From: Flavobacteriaceae bacterium
GTDB lineage: Bacteria > Bacteroidota > Bacteroidia > Flavobacteriales > Flavobacteriaceae
Direction: 5' to 3'
Length of the DNA stretch: 64,000 nucleotides
Assembly: GCA_031277535.1 (NCBI GenBank)
Contig: JAITMD010000004.1
Span: 1 to 64,000, forward strand
Shown: positions 26,561-35,851 of the stretch, in pieces
Layout: each line of letters starts with the position of its first letter
Numbering within the stretch: the stretch's first letter is position 1
The notes under the pieces: model-generated
The model's input: only the letters and a program-made list of their open reading frames with translations
Database searches by the model: none
Told to the model about the DNA's origin: nothing
Program-made: the position numbers and the translations under genes

Positions 26561-28494
26561 AGTTTTTCTAAAATAATGGATTCTAAATAGTTGGTGTTTA
26601 GCTTTTTTATGGATTCATTCCAAGCAGAAAAATCTTCTGGGTACAGAATTAATTTTTTAGAGCTAATAACATAATGTAATTCGACAGTTCGATTTATTTC
26701 TTTAAATTCAAAAGTAGCTTCCATATAAGCGTCAGAGAATTGCTTGTTCGAAGGAAGATATTTGACACGATAGCCTTTGGGAATAGAAAGAATAATTTTA
26801 TTGTTATATTGTTCTAATTGCTCTACCTCATAGGGATTGTATCGTGGTAATGTTAGGTTACTTTCTTGAAATGGCTTGTAGAGATTTAAATCAATGTATA
26901 ATTCATTTCCTGCTGCAATTACAGCATTAGGAATGCTATAATCAAACTTAATCTCTACCGCTTGATTAGATAGGTCTAAATGATTAATAGTATGTACTTT
27001 TTCTAATTTTAAATTAGCAATGTTTTTGTTTACAATTTTCTCTACAATTTCTTCTCTGTTCTTTCTCCCACTATAAGTGAAACGAGCATTGATTAGTGAT
27101 TTAAAATAACCTGAAGCATAGAGTTCACCTTTTCCTTTAAGTGCTAAGTTAGAAAGTTCTAAATAGTCAATTGTTTGTAGTTTATTTTCTGATGCTGAGG
27201 TTATAGGAAGTTTTTGAATCTTATATGTTGTATCATTTAATGCAATCAAAAGTTCTTTTGTTTGAATATGACTTGGAACCATGCCAAAAGGTAAAAAGGA
27301 ATCAGTAGCATCTAAACAAACACTCTTAGTACCCTTATTATAATAGGCAATCATGTGATTGTCTACTTGTGGGGTAGGTAGTTGTTCATAAGTATAAGGA
27401 ATACTTCGCGTACCTACCCAAGCCAGATACACATTATTTACCTCTACAATTTGACACATGGCTGTGATGATACTCGCCATATCCTTACAATCACCATAAC
27501 GTTTTGTGAATACTAAGTCAGCTTTGCGTGGAATAAAACCATCATATCCTGCTTCAAAAGCAATATACTTAATATTTTGTTGTACCCATTGGTAGATTGT
27601 TCTGACTTTTTCTTCCTCTGTAGTCACATCTTTTGTTAGATTCTTTGTGAAATCAATAAAATCTTGACTTAAGTCGGTGTTTAATGAATGTATAAAATTA
27701 GAATAATAAGTATATAGCTGATCAACTTCTCCTAATAGTTGAACAGGTTTGTTTTTTGATAGATAAGATTTTACCCAAAAATAAATTGCTGGAGTATAAT
27801 AAGCAGGAGATAAACTGTTTTCCTCAAATTTCAAAAGAGGAGCATTAACTAACTCCCAGCGGTGTATTGTTTTTCCACGTTTTATTTCTTGGCTATAATT
27901 AAAATCGTTTTGTTCAGTATTAAAGGTCTTAAACATAATTTCTATGTCTTTATCCAAAATAATTTCAAAAACAGCTTTTTCAGTAGGAATATGAGATAAT
28001 ATCTTAAAAGGATGTAGTAAAAAAGGATCTGTAAACTCGTGTTTAAAAGACAAAATTCTTTTAGACCCAGGAGTTAATTCAGTAAAATTTATAATCTTCT
28101 TTTTTATATCTGAATGAAAAACAGAATTGCGATTTACTGTTGATTCACTAATCCCTTTTGGTTTGATTCTCTTGTATTTTCCTTCATTAAAACTTAGCGT
28201 ATATGCATCAAATGATTGAAGTGGATTTAATTCAGAAAAAACAATGAAATCAGACAAGGCATGATTGTTTTTGTCATTCTGTAATAAAAAGTATTCTTCC
28301 CAAGTATCTCTTGTTATAGTTAATTTTTCATTGTTTTTTGAAATGATGTAAGTTTGCTTGTATTCAAGTAAAATTTCACTATGTCCATGGTATTTTTTAG
28401 TTAATTGATCAATAGTTTGCCCTTGTATAGACCAAGAAATTAAAAAGAACAAATAACCAAGACTTACTTTATTTAGATAAGTAATCCGAATCAT
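26557..28494 (-). CDS. DUF3857 plus transglutaminase-core exported protein
   Basis: The chosen start at 28494 gives MIRITYLNKVSLGYLFFLIS and a signal peptide ending SIQGQ (645 residues). The frame opens earlier, at 28545, inside the upstream gene. DUF3857 covers about 35-240 (FTELTPGSKRILSFKHEF). The transglutaminase core at about 270-400 keeps the full triad: Cys in KRYGDCKDMAS, His in QVDNHMIAYY and Asp in CLDATDSF. The C-terminal beta domain has IILSIPKGYRVKYLP. These exported proteins of Bacteroidota are thought to act on the envelope; the substrate is unknown. It overlaps the gene before by 26 bases and the gene after by 4, so the three are translationally coupled. Confidence 0.8.
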   Translation of the reverse strand: MIRITYLNKVSLGYLFFLISWSIQGQTIDQLTKKYHGHSEILLEYKQTYIISKNNEKLTITRDTWEEYFLLQNDKNNHALSDFIVFSELNPLQSFDAYTLSFNEGKYKRIKPKGISESTVNRNSVFHSDIKKKIINFTELTPGSKRILSFKHEFTDPFLLHPFKILSHIPTEKAVFEIILDKDIEIMFKTFNTEQNDFNYSQEIKRGKTIHRWELVNAPLLKFEENSLSPAYYTPAIYFWVKSYLSKNKPVQLLGEVDQLYTYYSNFIHSLNTDLSQDFIDFTKNLTKDVTTEEEKVRTIYQWVQQNIKYIAFEAGYDGFIPRKADLVFTKRYGDCKDMASIITAMCQIVEVNNVYLAWVGTRSIPYTYEQLPTPQVDNHMIAYYNKGTKSVCLDATDSFLPFGMVPSHIQTKELLIALNDTTYKIQKLPITSASENKLQTIDYLELSNLALKGKGELYASGYFKSLINARFTYSGRKNREEIVEKIVNKNIANLKLEKVHTINHLDLSNQAVEIKFDYSIPNAVIAAGNELYIDLNLYKPFQESNLTLPRYNPYEVEQLEQYNNKIILSIPKGYRVKYLPSNKQFSDAYMEATFEFKEINRTVELHYVISSKKLILYPEDFSAWNESIKKLNTNYLESIILEKL

Positions 28495-31400
28495 AGTTAA
28501 AAGTTTGTTTAATAGTATTATTTTCAAAAATATGGAAAGCTCCATGAAGTTCTCCTTGATTATAGTTTAATTCAAATTGCTTTAGTCCTGTTGGTGTATA
28601 AATAGTATTTGTTCCTGTAAGATTATCTTTTTTGAATGTTGTAGTAGAATAAACCTGACCATTAGGATAATAGATTTTTTCTACTCCATCTTTTTTACTC
28701 ATAAAAAATGTTTGACTATAAGCACTTTTCCCATCAGTATTATATATAAGTAACTCGCCATCTAAAGCTTGTTTTTTTAGTGAAACCTGAGCAGCTAATT
28801 GCCCTGATTTATATTTAGATGTTATTAAAGTATCTTTAGATGTAATTGAAAAAATAGTACTTAATCGTTCTGAATCCGTTAAGGTTTTATAACCAATAGG
28901 AACGTTTGTCTTATAAATTAAAACTAATACAGGCGTACCTTGTGAATTGTAAAAAGTTTCCTCTCCGTCTTGATAATTTAATACGAAATTAGTATCACTA
29001 ACTTTTTTTCCATCAGGGAAATAAAGTACTCTACTTCCTGAACGATTTCCTCCTAACGCATTGAGTCGTACTCTTAGTTTTCCATCAGGGTTATAATTTT
29101 CATAAGCACCATACATTTTGTCTAAAATTAAAGTATAACGCTCATTTAAAGTGCCATTAATATAATAATTTAGATATTCCCCATCTAATTTGTTATTTAT
29201 CAAATGATAGGAACTTAAAATGATTTTACCTGTTGAATCAAATCGTTTTACAGAGCCAGTAAAAGTTCCTTTCTCTAACGTATAAATTGTTTTGGAATTG
29301 AACTGATTTAAGGTAAATAGGCTTTTTTCATTGAATTGATCTAAGTGTAAATATTCGGTCTTATGATCATTGATAAAATCTATTCGGGCCATAGATTCAT
29401 TTTCATAATTATCTATACGGTAAGGTGTCCCATTTTGTAAATAATAGATATCTTTTCCACTTTTTACACCATTGGTATAAAATTGTTTATTTTTAATAAT
29501 TGGATAATCGTAATAATAGTTTGTAGGGCCATGTAATTCTCCCTCTTTGTAATACGCAGTGTAGTTTAATTGTCCAGAAGCATAATAACTATATAGCCCA
29601 GTCATTACATTATCTGTTACAAAGAAATCCTCTTCTAATTCTCCAATGCAATTGTATTTTTTAATTTGCCCATTAGGAATACCAGCAACGTAATTTATTT
29701 CACTTAGCAGAGGTCCATGACTATAATAATATTTCCAAACTCCTTCATACAGACCATTAATTGTTTTCCCTTCTGCATATAGAATACCATTTGGATAATA
29801 AAAAGAACCATAATCTTTCAGAGTAGTAACTTCAAGTTTAAGTGTTTTAGGGTTAATGCTTTGACGTTCAATGATTTTTTTACCCTTATATTTTTCACTA
29901 AAATAAATCTGTTCAGAATCATATAAAACAGATGATACTAAATCTCCTTGTGTATTGAAAGTTCTATGATCGGTTAATTTTCCATTAAAATCATAAGATT
30001 TGTTATCTTTTAGTTGACCATTTTCATATTGAGAGTAATTAGAAATCTGACCATTTTCATAGAATTCTTTGTAATAAATATATTGATCCTCTTTAAATAG
30101 GGATTCACTTTTAATATTCCCATTTAAATAATAGGCTGTACTTAAACCATCCAACAAATCAGCTTTATAGGTGTTTTTATGTACAATAGTACCTTTCTCA
30201 TTATAGATGATTATTTCTCCTTCTTTTTTACCATCTATTAATTGATATTTATATTCTTCTTGTCCTGTTGGAAAAAAATAATTTATTTCACCAGTAGGTT
30301 TATTTTCTTTGTAAGTCAAAGATGCTTTTTTATTAGTAGCAGGATAGTAAATAGAAGTTGCACCATCATAAAGTTCCCCTTTCATATGTTCTTCCATATA
30401 AACCTTTCCAGTAGAATAGTAAGTAGAAACAACACCATTTATCTCATCATCCTTATAATTTGAAATAGTAGTTAATGTTCCATTTGAATTATAATGTTTT
30501 AATATCCCGTCTAACTTATTAGCTGTGAAATAACCTTCACTTTTTTTATAGTAATTAGTAGAAAACTCAATTGCTAAACCATTGAGGTTATCTTCTTCAC
30601 CTTGATAGTATAAATACCCCGTATCTAAATTTGAAATATGGAATAGCTGTCCGTCTATAGTTGCTTTGTATAGCTTAGGATAGATTTGAGTATATAGGCT
30701 ATTTGTGAGATAATTAGTAATAATTGCAGCATTTTTTTTGTATTGCTTCTTATATGCATCCTTAGTCAAACGCATAGAAACGTATGTAAATGGAACAATT
30801 AGATTCTGTTGAACTACTTCTTTCATCCAAGGAGTCAATCTATTTTCGAAAAAACCATTTTTAACTTGGTGATCATTTGCATATTCTAAAAGAGCTTGGA
30901 TTACTCTACTTACACGATGATCAATATCTATCTTTAAAGGATAGTTTTTGTGTTGTGCTAAGTTGTTTTTTAAAATGATATCTAATTCAGAAAAGTCATC
31001 TCCTTCGTTCGAATAGATTAGTTTAGGAGTAATGGAATAAACTTCTGCTAAATTGCGATTAAGTTGATTTAAACATTGTTGAGCCGCAGCTGTATCAGGG
31101 TTTAGCGATAAATAAGTTAACAAAGATAAAAGACCTATAGAACCTTTACCATCTTCTATTGCAATAAGCCCAAGCATGTAGTAAGCTTTAGGATAATTAG
31201 GAGCAAGGGTAATGATTTCTTTTAGAAGATCTAATCCTTTTTGCTTTTCTTCTTGTCTAAAATAGACAAGAGCTTCGTTATATTTAACAATAATGTTTAA
31301 ACTGTTTTTATTTTTTGCTTTACCTAAATAGTGTAAAGCTTCATCATATTTTTGTTGATCACTTTTTAAAATACCATAAGAAAGAAAGCAATTAGATGGT

Positions 31401-31690
31401 AAGTCATCTCCATATTGATCAATTAATTTTTTACACAATTCCTCTGCTTCTGCTGTTTTTTTGAGCTCGATTAAAAGCAAAATAATTTCCTGTTGAGCTT
31501 CAAGATAATTTGGATCTGACTCATCAATTTTTCTATATTCAGCGATTGCTTGTTCTATTTCATTATTACCAACATATTGATGGGCTTGTAACTCAAGTGC
31601 GTTTGTATCATAAACAAGATTAGTTTTATCTTGTGCGTAAGTATTCAATGCAATTGTTAAGAAAAGTAAGGGGAAGTAAAGTTTTTTCAT
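28469..31690 (-). CDS. Exported TPR and MORN-repeat protein
   Basis: 1073 residues with a signal peptide ending ALNTYAQ. Residues about 30-215 are TPR helices (AHQYVGNNEIEQAIAEYRKI, then YYMLGLIAIEDGKGSIG). From about residue 370 to the end there are more than 20 MORN_2-type units of the form YYxNGxxKxxxxYKxGxxxG, as in YwqK-type proteins. Most carry a YF/YYxNG turn and a DG or xG end. Such repeats make long solenoids that usually bind lipids or proteins. It is the first gene of the three-gene operon with two DUF3857 proteins. It probably forms an envelope scaffold for them (inference). Confidence 0.8.
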   Translation of the reverse strand: MKKLYFPLLFLTIALNTYAQDKTNLVYDTNALELQAHQYVGNNEIEQAIAEYRKIDESDPNYLEAQQEIILLLIELKKTAEAEELCKKLIDQYGDDLPSNCFLSYGILKSDQQKYDEALHYLGKAKNKNSLNIIVKYNEALVYFRQEEKQKGLDLLKEIITLAPNYPKAYYMLGLIAIEDGKGSIGLLSLLTYLSLNPDTAAAQQCLNQLNRNLAEVYSITPKLIYSNEGDDFSELDIILKNNLAQHKNYPLKIDIDHRVSRVIQALLEYANDHQVKNGFFENRLTPWMKEVVQQNLIVPFTYVSMRLTKDAYKKQYKKNAAIITNYLTNSLYTQIYPKLYKATIDGQLFHISNLDTGYLYYQGEEDNLNGLAIEFSTNYYKKSEGYFTANKLDGILKHYNSNGTLTTISNYKDDEINGVVSTYYSTGKVYMEEHMKGELYDGATSIYYPATNKKASLTYKENKPTGEINYFFPTGQEEYKYQLIDGKKEGEIIIYNEKGTIVHKNTYKADLLDGLSTAYYLNGNIKSESLFKEDQYIYYKEFYENGQISNYSQYENGQLKDNKSYDFNGKLTDHRTFNTQGDLVSSVLYDSEQIYFSEKYKGKKIIERQSINPKTLKLEVTTLKDYGSFYYPNGILYAEGKTINGLYEGVWKYYYSHGPLLSEINYVAGIPNGQIKKYNCIGELEEDFFVTDNVMTGLYSYYASGQLNYTAYYKEGELHGPTNYYYDYPIIKNKQFYTNGVKSGKDIYYLQNGTPYRIDNYENESMARIDFINDHKTEYLHLDQFNEKSLFTLNQFNSKTIYTLEKGTFTGSVKRFDSTGKIILSSYHLINNKLDGEYLNYYINGTLNERYTLILDKMYGAYENYNPDGKLRVRLNALGGNRSGSRVLYFPDGKKVSDTNFVLNYQDGEETFYNSQGTPVLVLIYKTNVPIGYKTLTDSERLSTIFSITSKDTLITSKYKSGQLAAQVSLKKQALDGELLIYNTDGKSAYSQTFFMSKKDGVEKIYYPNGQVYSTTTFKKDNLTGTNTIYTPTGLKQFELNYNQGELHGAFHIFENNTIKQTFNYDSDYLSK

Positions 31691-32069
31691 TACAAATTTT
31701 TGTTAATGCCGCAAATATAGTAAACTCAACAAGTAGTTAAAAAAATATTAATATCTATCTATAGAAATTAAATTGAAACTTTTACGATTTTATATTAGGT
31801 GAAAGTTGTTATAAAGTTTGTGAAAATTAAGAATAATAAGCTTGCTGCAGAAGTAGTAAACAATCTATTCTCGAGTAGAGAGAATCAAAAATAGTAGGTA
31901 TAAAAGATAGTACTTCATTAACTTTAGGGTTAAAGATTAGCCAATATTTTACTCTCAAGAGATAAGAACGCTATTCTATTACAATCAGTTGTCAATAGAT
32001 TTTTACCAATGGTCAAATCCTTTTTACTCTTCATCTTATTTTCTATTGGTTTGCAGTAAAATATAGGAC
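31691..32069. other. Divergent promoter region
   Basis: About 380 bases between the minus-strand TPR/MORN operon and the plus-strand barrel gene. It holds the TATATTTG element described separately. Close to 32070, TATTGGTTTGCAG may be the start region of the plus-strand gene. Nothing else is recognisable. Confidence 0.6.
31712..31719 (-). promoter_or_regulatory. Promoter -7 element of the TPR/MORN operon
   Basis: Minus-strand TATATTTG matches TAnnTTTG exactly, 22 bases from the ATG at 31690. It is followed by CGGCATTAA, a leader also present before the barrel gene that starts at 35680. Confidence 0.6.
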
Positions 32070-32975
32070 ATGAAATTAAAAGCGTTATTGATATGCAATT
32101 CATTGGTATTGAGTTGTGTTTCTGTTTTTTCTCAAAGTAAATTGAATACAGAGGTCAAGGTTGACTATGTTCCCTTTTCGAATTATATTCGCCCAATAGA
32201 TAGTGTAAAAACACCTGCCCAAACTGATTTTAGACGAATAGAAGTAAACTTAGATATCCCTTTATCTGTTAGTATAGATAAGAGAAATAAACCTCGTGTA
32301 TGGTCTGTTATCGCTCAAGGTGCTTATGCCAAAATGCAACACCGCTTGTATGAAGAACAACTCTTTCCAACCGAAATTTTAAATGCCAGTATTGGAATAA
32401 AACATTTTCGTTCAATTAGTAATTCGTGGTCTATGTATGTAATGGGAACAGTAGGGATATACACAGATAAAGAAACGATAAATAGTCAGGCAATATTGGG
32501 GCAAGGAGGTGTTTTTTTTATCAAACACTTTAATAAAAAAGTAGCTTTAGGAGCTGGTCCTGTATTGACTAATAGTTTTGGGGTACCAATGGTTTTACCT
32601 GGAATCTATTTTAATTGGGAAACCTATGGCGATTTTTATGTACATGTTGCTTTTCCACAAGGAGTAGAATTAGGGTATAAAGCCACTGAAATGTTAGACC
32701 TAAAGTTAGCTGTAGATATGCAAGGTATGACAGCAGTAGTTAAACGAGAGGAGAAAGATATGTTACTTGGGTTTCAGCAAATCATAGCTGGTTTTAGACC
32801 TGAGATAAAATTTAATGATCACTTTACAATGTCGTTAACAGCAGGAAGTTCCTTGTTGCGTTCTTTTTCTTATAATGAACGCAAGGTTAAGAATATATTT
32901 AAAGAAAAGAAAGAAGCTGATCCAAGGTTTACTTCCACGTTTTATGGAGCAGTAAAAATAAAATGGAGCTTATAG
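32070..32975 (+). CDS. DUF6268-like outer-membrane beta-barrel protein
   Basis: 301 residues with a signal peptide ending VSVFSQ. The mature protein is a series of amphipathic beta strands with aromatic ends (VWSVIAQGAYAKMQHRLYEE, then NSWSMYVMGTVGIYTD), and it ends FYGAVKIKWSL, a typical outer-membrane barrel C-terminus. The pattern fits the DUF6268 family of Bacteroidota outer-membrane proteins; the family name is from memory. It stands alone and ends just before a long hairpin shared with the LytTR operon. No substrate is suggested. Confidence 0.65.
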   Translation: MKLKALLICNSLVLSCVSVFSQSKLNTEVKVDYVPFSNYIRPIDSVKTPAQTDFRRIEVNLDIPLSVSIDKRNKPRVWSVIAQGAYAKMQHRLYEEQLFPTEILNASIGIKHFRSISNSWSMYVMGTVGIYTDKETINSQAILGQGGVFFIKHFNKKVALGAGPVLTNSFGVPMVLPGIYFNWETYGDFYVHVAFPQGVELGYKATEMLDLKLAVDMQGMTAVVKREEKDMLLGFQQIIAGFRPEIKFNDHFTMSLTAGSSLLRSFSYNERKVKNIFKEKKEADPRFTSTFYGAVKIKWSL

Positions 32976-32982
32976 AAAGAGT

Positions 32983-33038
32983 AATATTAAAAGTAAGTCG
33001 TTTATTGTAAAAACAATAAAGGACTTACTTTTAATATT
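32983..33038. terminator. Long bidirectional terminator hairpin
   Basis: A 17-bp outer stem (AATATTAAAAGTAAGTC and its complement) and an 8-bp inner stem (TTTATTGT / ACAATAAA), separated by a single G-G mismatch, around AAAA. It separates the convergent barrel gene and LytTR gene. Confidence 0.8.
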
Positions 33039-33105
33039 AACTACTTAGAAGGGAACTAAGAGTGTATATTAGCTAAAAAAGTATCCAAATGATTTTGTTT
33101 TGAGG

Positions 33106-33846
33106 CTATTTGCTCAATAGGTTTTTATAGATAATATCATTTAGCAAAGCTTCTTTTCTTAATCGTGCAATAGGTAGTTGGGCATTGTTTATTAAAACCC
33201 TATTACCTGAAATAGAACAGATGTGATTGACGTTAATTAAGTATGATTTGTGAATCCTAAAAAAGTATTCTTTAGGAAGCAGTTCTTCTATAGCTATCAT
33301 CGTTTGATGAATCGTATAGCTTTTCAGTGTTGTATGTATTTTCAAATAGTTTTGCATAGCCTCAATGTACATTATATCTGTCCATTGAATTTTTACAAAG
33401 CTGTCATTGTATTTGATGTACATAGAACAGTCTGAAATATTCATTTCTTCTTTACTATGGTTTTTAAGTAAGTACAATTCTTTTGCTTTTAGTGCTCCCT
33501 GATAAAATCGTTTGAAGCTAATAGGTTTTAGTAAGTAATCTACAATTTGTAAGCGATATCCCTCCAAAGCATGTTCAGAATAGGCTGTCGTAAAAATTAC
33601 CATAGGAGGTTGACTAATTGATTCTAAAAAATCAATACCAGACAAATAAGGCATATTGATATCTAAAAAAAGAAGATCATAAGTTTCATTGCTTAATAAT
33701 TCTTGAGCTTCTAAGGCAGAACTACAAGAATCCTTTGCTATTAAGAAATCAACTTTATGAATGTATTCTACAATAGCCCTTCTTGCCAAAGGTTCATCAT
33801 CAATCACTAAGCATTTTAACTGAATTGTTTTTTTATCTATAGACAT
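33106..33846 (-). CDS. LytTR-family response regulator
   Basis: 246 residues. A receiver domain (about 10-130) has the acidic pair at D16-D17 (LVIDDEP), the phospho-acceptor D62 (LLFLDINMP), a TTAYSEHA switch segment and LLKPIS with the conserved Lys. A LytTR DNA-binding domain (about 145-243) has DIMYIEAMQNYLKIH, then FFRIHKSYLINVNHI, then LPIARLRK. Such proteins bind paired direct repeats upstream of their targets. The ATG is 3 bases after the kinase stop, so the pair is co-transcribed with the kinase first. The targets cannot be read from the sequence. Confidence 0.9.
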   Translation of the reverse strand: MSIDKKTIQLKCLVIDDEPLARRAIVEYIHKVDFLIAKDSCSSALEAQELLSNETYDLLFLDINMPYLSGIDFLESISQPPMVIFTTAYSEHALEGYRLQIVDYLLKPISFKRFYQGALKAKELYLLKNHSKEEMNISDCSMYIKYNDSFVKIQWTDIMYIEAMQNYLKIHTTLKSYTIHQTMIAIEELLPKEYFFRIHKSYLINVNHICSISGNRVLINNAQLPIARLRKEALLNDIIYKNLLSK

Positions 33847-33848
33847 AA

Positions 33849-34898
33849 TTAGTTTAAGGTAATTTGGAGAGACACAGTAAATTTTTCTTCTGTTTGTTCA
33901 ATTTGAAAACGATGCGTATCAGGGTATTGTATCTTTAATCTTTCAACCACATTTAGGATGCCAATACCTCCTTGTTTATTGGTCTTGGGATATTTATCAC
34001 TATAAGAGTTTTCAAGATATAAATTTAAAATATTTTGTTTTTCAACACACTTTATTATCACGTATCCTTTGTTATGTGGTAATCTTGAAACATGTTTAAA
34101 GGCATTTTCAATTAGTGGAACAAGTAGAAGGGGAGCTATTTGCAGTTGTTTATTTTCTGTTTCCCACAAACATTGAACTTCTAATTCGTCCTGCCAACGT
34201 ATTTGTTCTATTGCTACTAACCGTTGTAAGTATTGAATTTCTTGATATAAAAATACTTCCTTTTGATTGCATTCATATAGTTGATATCTCAGAATGTCAG
34301 AGAAGTTGAGAAGTACTGTTGAGGCCAGTTCTACATTTGTTTGCATCAGTATATGGATGTGATTAAGAATATTAAACATCAAATGGGGGTTTATCTGATC
34401 TTGCAATAATTTAATTTGTGCCTCTAAATGTTCTTGTTTTAGTTTTGCATTTACTTGTTCTATTTTGTTGTGTTCTTCATAAAATCTAATACCACATGTT
34501 GTTGTAACAATTGCTATAGCAGAAGGCAAAGCACTAAATACCTTTGTAAAATAGAGTTCTTTCCAAGAAACTACATTAGCAGAAGTCAATGCCTGTGTGT
34601 TATTAATGAGATAAGGAAATAAGGTGAAACACAGGGCAACAAGTGCATCAAGAATTATGACACCTATAAAGAAGAGGAATAGAAAGTGTTTCATTCTTCC
34701 TTCTTTTAATGCTTTAGGCAAAGCTATATCACTCAAATAATGAGCTATGACTATAAAGCACGACATAACGCAAACAACATGAAGAAACCAATACAGTGGA
34801 TTGCGGTCTAAATTAATATATGGCCAAACAGACAAAGTTAGAATACTCCAAAAGAAGATGAAGAATAGTCGTTTGTGTTTTGGAATATTAGTATTCAT
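33849..34898 (-). CDS. LytS/YehU-type sensor histidine kinase
   Basis: 349 residues. Four hydrophobic helices lie at about 10-150, with short loops and no large sensor domain. A linker coiled coil (EEHNKIEQVNAKLKQEHLEA) follows. The His_kinase region has LQDQINPHLMFNILNHIHIL, where the phospho-accepting His follows NP as in the NPHFLFN motif. A HATPase domain closes the protein (PLLLVPLIENAFKH, then KQGGIGILNVVERL). It is the membrane partner of the LytTR regulator encoded right after it. The stimulus is unknown; the sensor must be the membrane block itself. Confidence 0.9.
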   Translation of the reverse strand: MNTNIPKHKRLFFIFFWSILTLSVWPYINLDRNPLYWFLHVVCVMSCFIVIAHYLSDIALPKALKEGRMKHFLFLFFIGVIILDALVALCFTLFPYLINNTQALTSANVVSWKELYFTKVFSALPSAIAIVTTTCGIRFYEEHNKIEQVNAKLKQEHLEAQIKLLQDQINPHLMFNILNHIHILMQTNVELASTVLLNFSDILRYQLYECNQKEVFLYQEIQYLQRLVAIEQIRWQDELEVQCLWETENKQLQIAPLLLVPLIENAFKHVSRLPHNKGYVIIKCVEKQNILNLYLENSYSDKYPKTNKQGGIGILNVVERLKIQYPDTHRFQIEQTEEKFTVSLQITLN

Positions 34899-35049
34899 TT
34901 AATGATAAAATTTGATTTAGTAAAGGTATGGTATTGAGATAAAAAGTAAATAAAAGAGAATTAATTGTTGGGAGGTATTTTATTTGACGAATCTCTTGTT
35001 TTTTTTGACCAATGGAAAAATAGAGTGTTTGACCAGAAGTATAATAGGT

Positions 35050-35084
35050 AAGAGCATAGAAGTTTTTACTTCTATGCTCTTTTT
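35050..35084. terminator. Hairpin terminator between the LytS operon and the barrel gene
   Basis: AGAGCATAGAAG / CTTCTATGCTCT (12 bp) with loop TTTTTA, followed by TTTT on the plus strand. It lies 15 bases downstream of the minus-strand barrel gene that ends at 35099. Confidence 0.75.
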
Positions 35085-35098
35085 AGTTATTCTTTGAT

Positions 35099-35680
35099 TT
35101 ATAGGAAAAAGTAACTAACGCCTAATTGAATATTATTTGCTTTGGAACTAAAATCTTTTGAAAGATCATTTAAGCTACGTGAATAAGTCAGATCAAAGGA
35201 TACTTTACCTAAGCTAACACCTGCACCTATTTTTGCTTTGATGTTCTTTTTGTTGAAATTGGTATCAAAAGCTTCTAAGTTCTCATTGAAGTTTAGTTTC
35301 TCATCAATAACTTGAGAGTATATACCCCCAGCAACCACGTGAACTTTAAAGCGATTTAAGTCTAAAAGAGTATACCCTATAGCTATGGGTAAATCAATGC
35401 TTTTCCATTTAGCTTGTTGAATCAAAACGTCCTGAACATCAGATTTAGCTTCGCTATATAATAATTCTGTTTGAACAAAGAATCGATTGATGTTGTATTT
35501 TGTAGTAATTCCTGCAGAAAACCCTAAGGCGTTAGTTGTACTCAAGTTTTCTAAATTGCCAGCAATATTGGAGTGATTAGATGTTACTTTAACTCCCATT
35601 TCAAATGGACGTTGTGCCAATGTTTTAGTACTTAAGAATGAAAAAGTAAGTAGACACAAACTAAAAATAAATGATTTCAT
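35099..35680 (-). CDS. Small outer-membrane beta-barrel protein (PorT-like fold)
   Basis: 193 residues with a signal peptide ending TKTLAQ. The mature part alternates polar and hydrophobic residues in about eight strands (ALGFSAGITTKYNINRFFVQ, then SLGKVSFDLTYSRSL) and ends IQLGVSYFFL, an outer-membrane barrel terminus. It fits the PorT-like/OMP_b-brl_2 group common in Flavobacteria, mostly of unknown function. The ATG is preceded by a leader almost identical to that of the TPR/MORN gene (TTTGCGGCATTAA on the minus strand), so the two promoters share an ancestor or a regulator. Confidence 0.7.
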   Translation of the reverse strand: MKSFIFSLCLLTFSFLSTKTLAQRPFEMGVKVTSNHSNIAGNLENLSTTNALGFSAGITTKYNINRFFVQTELLYSEAKSDVQDVLIQQAKWKSIDLPIAIGYTLLDLNRFKVHVVAGGIYSQVIDEKLNFNENLEAFDTNFNKKNIKAKIGAGVSLGKVSFDLTYSRSLNDLSKDFSSKANNIQLGVSYFFL

Positions 35681-35851
35681 ATTAAAAATTTTAATTAATG
35701 CCGCAAAGAACCAATGCTTTCTCCAAGTAGTATATTTTTTTTGATAAAGGAATCAGAACTATTGATTAGTAGTAAGTAAAGTGTGATAAAAAATATCTAT
35801 TTTTATTGTTTGGCTCATAATACTATGATAAGCAAGCAATAAATTTATAAA

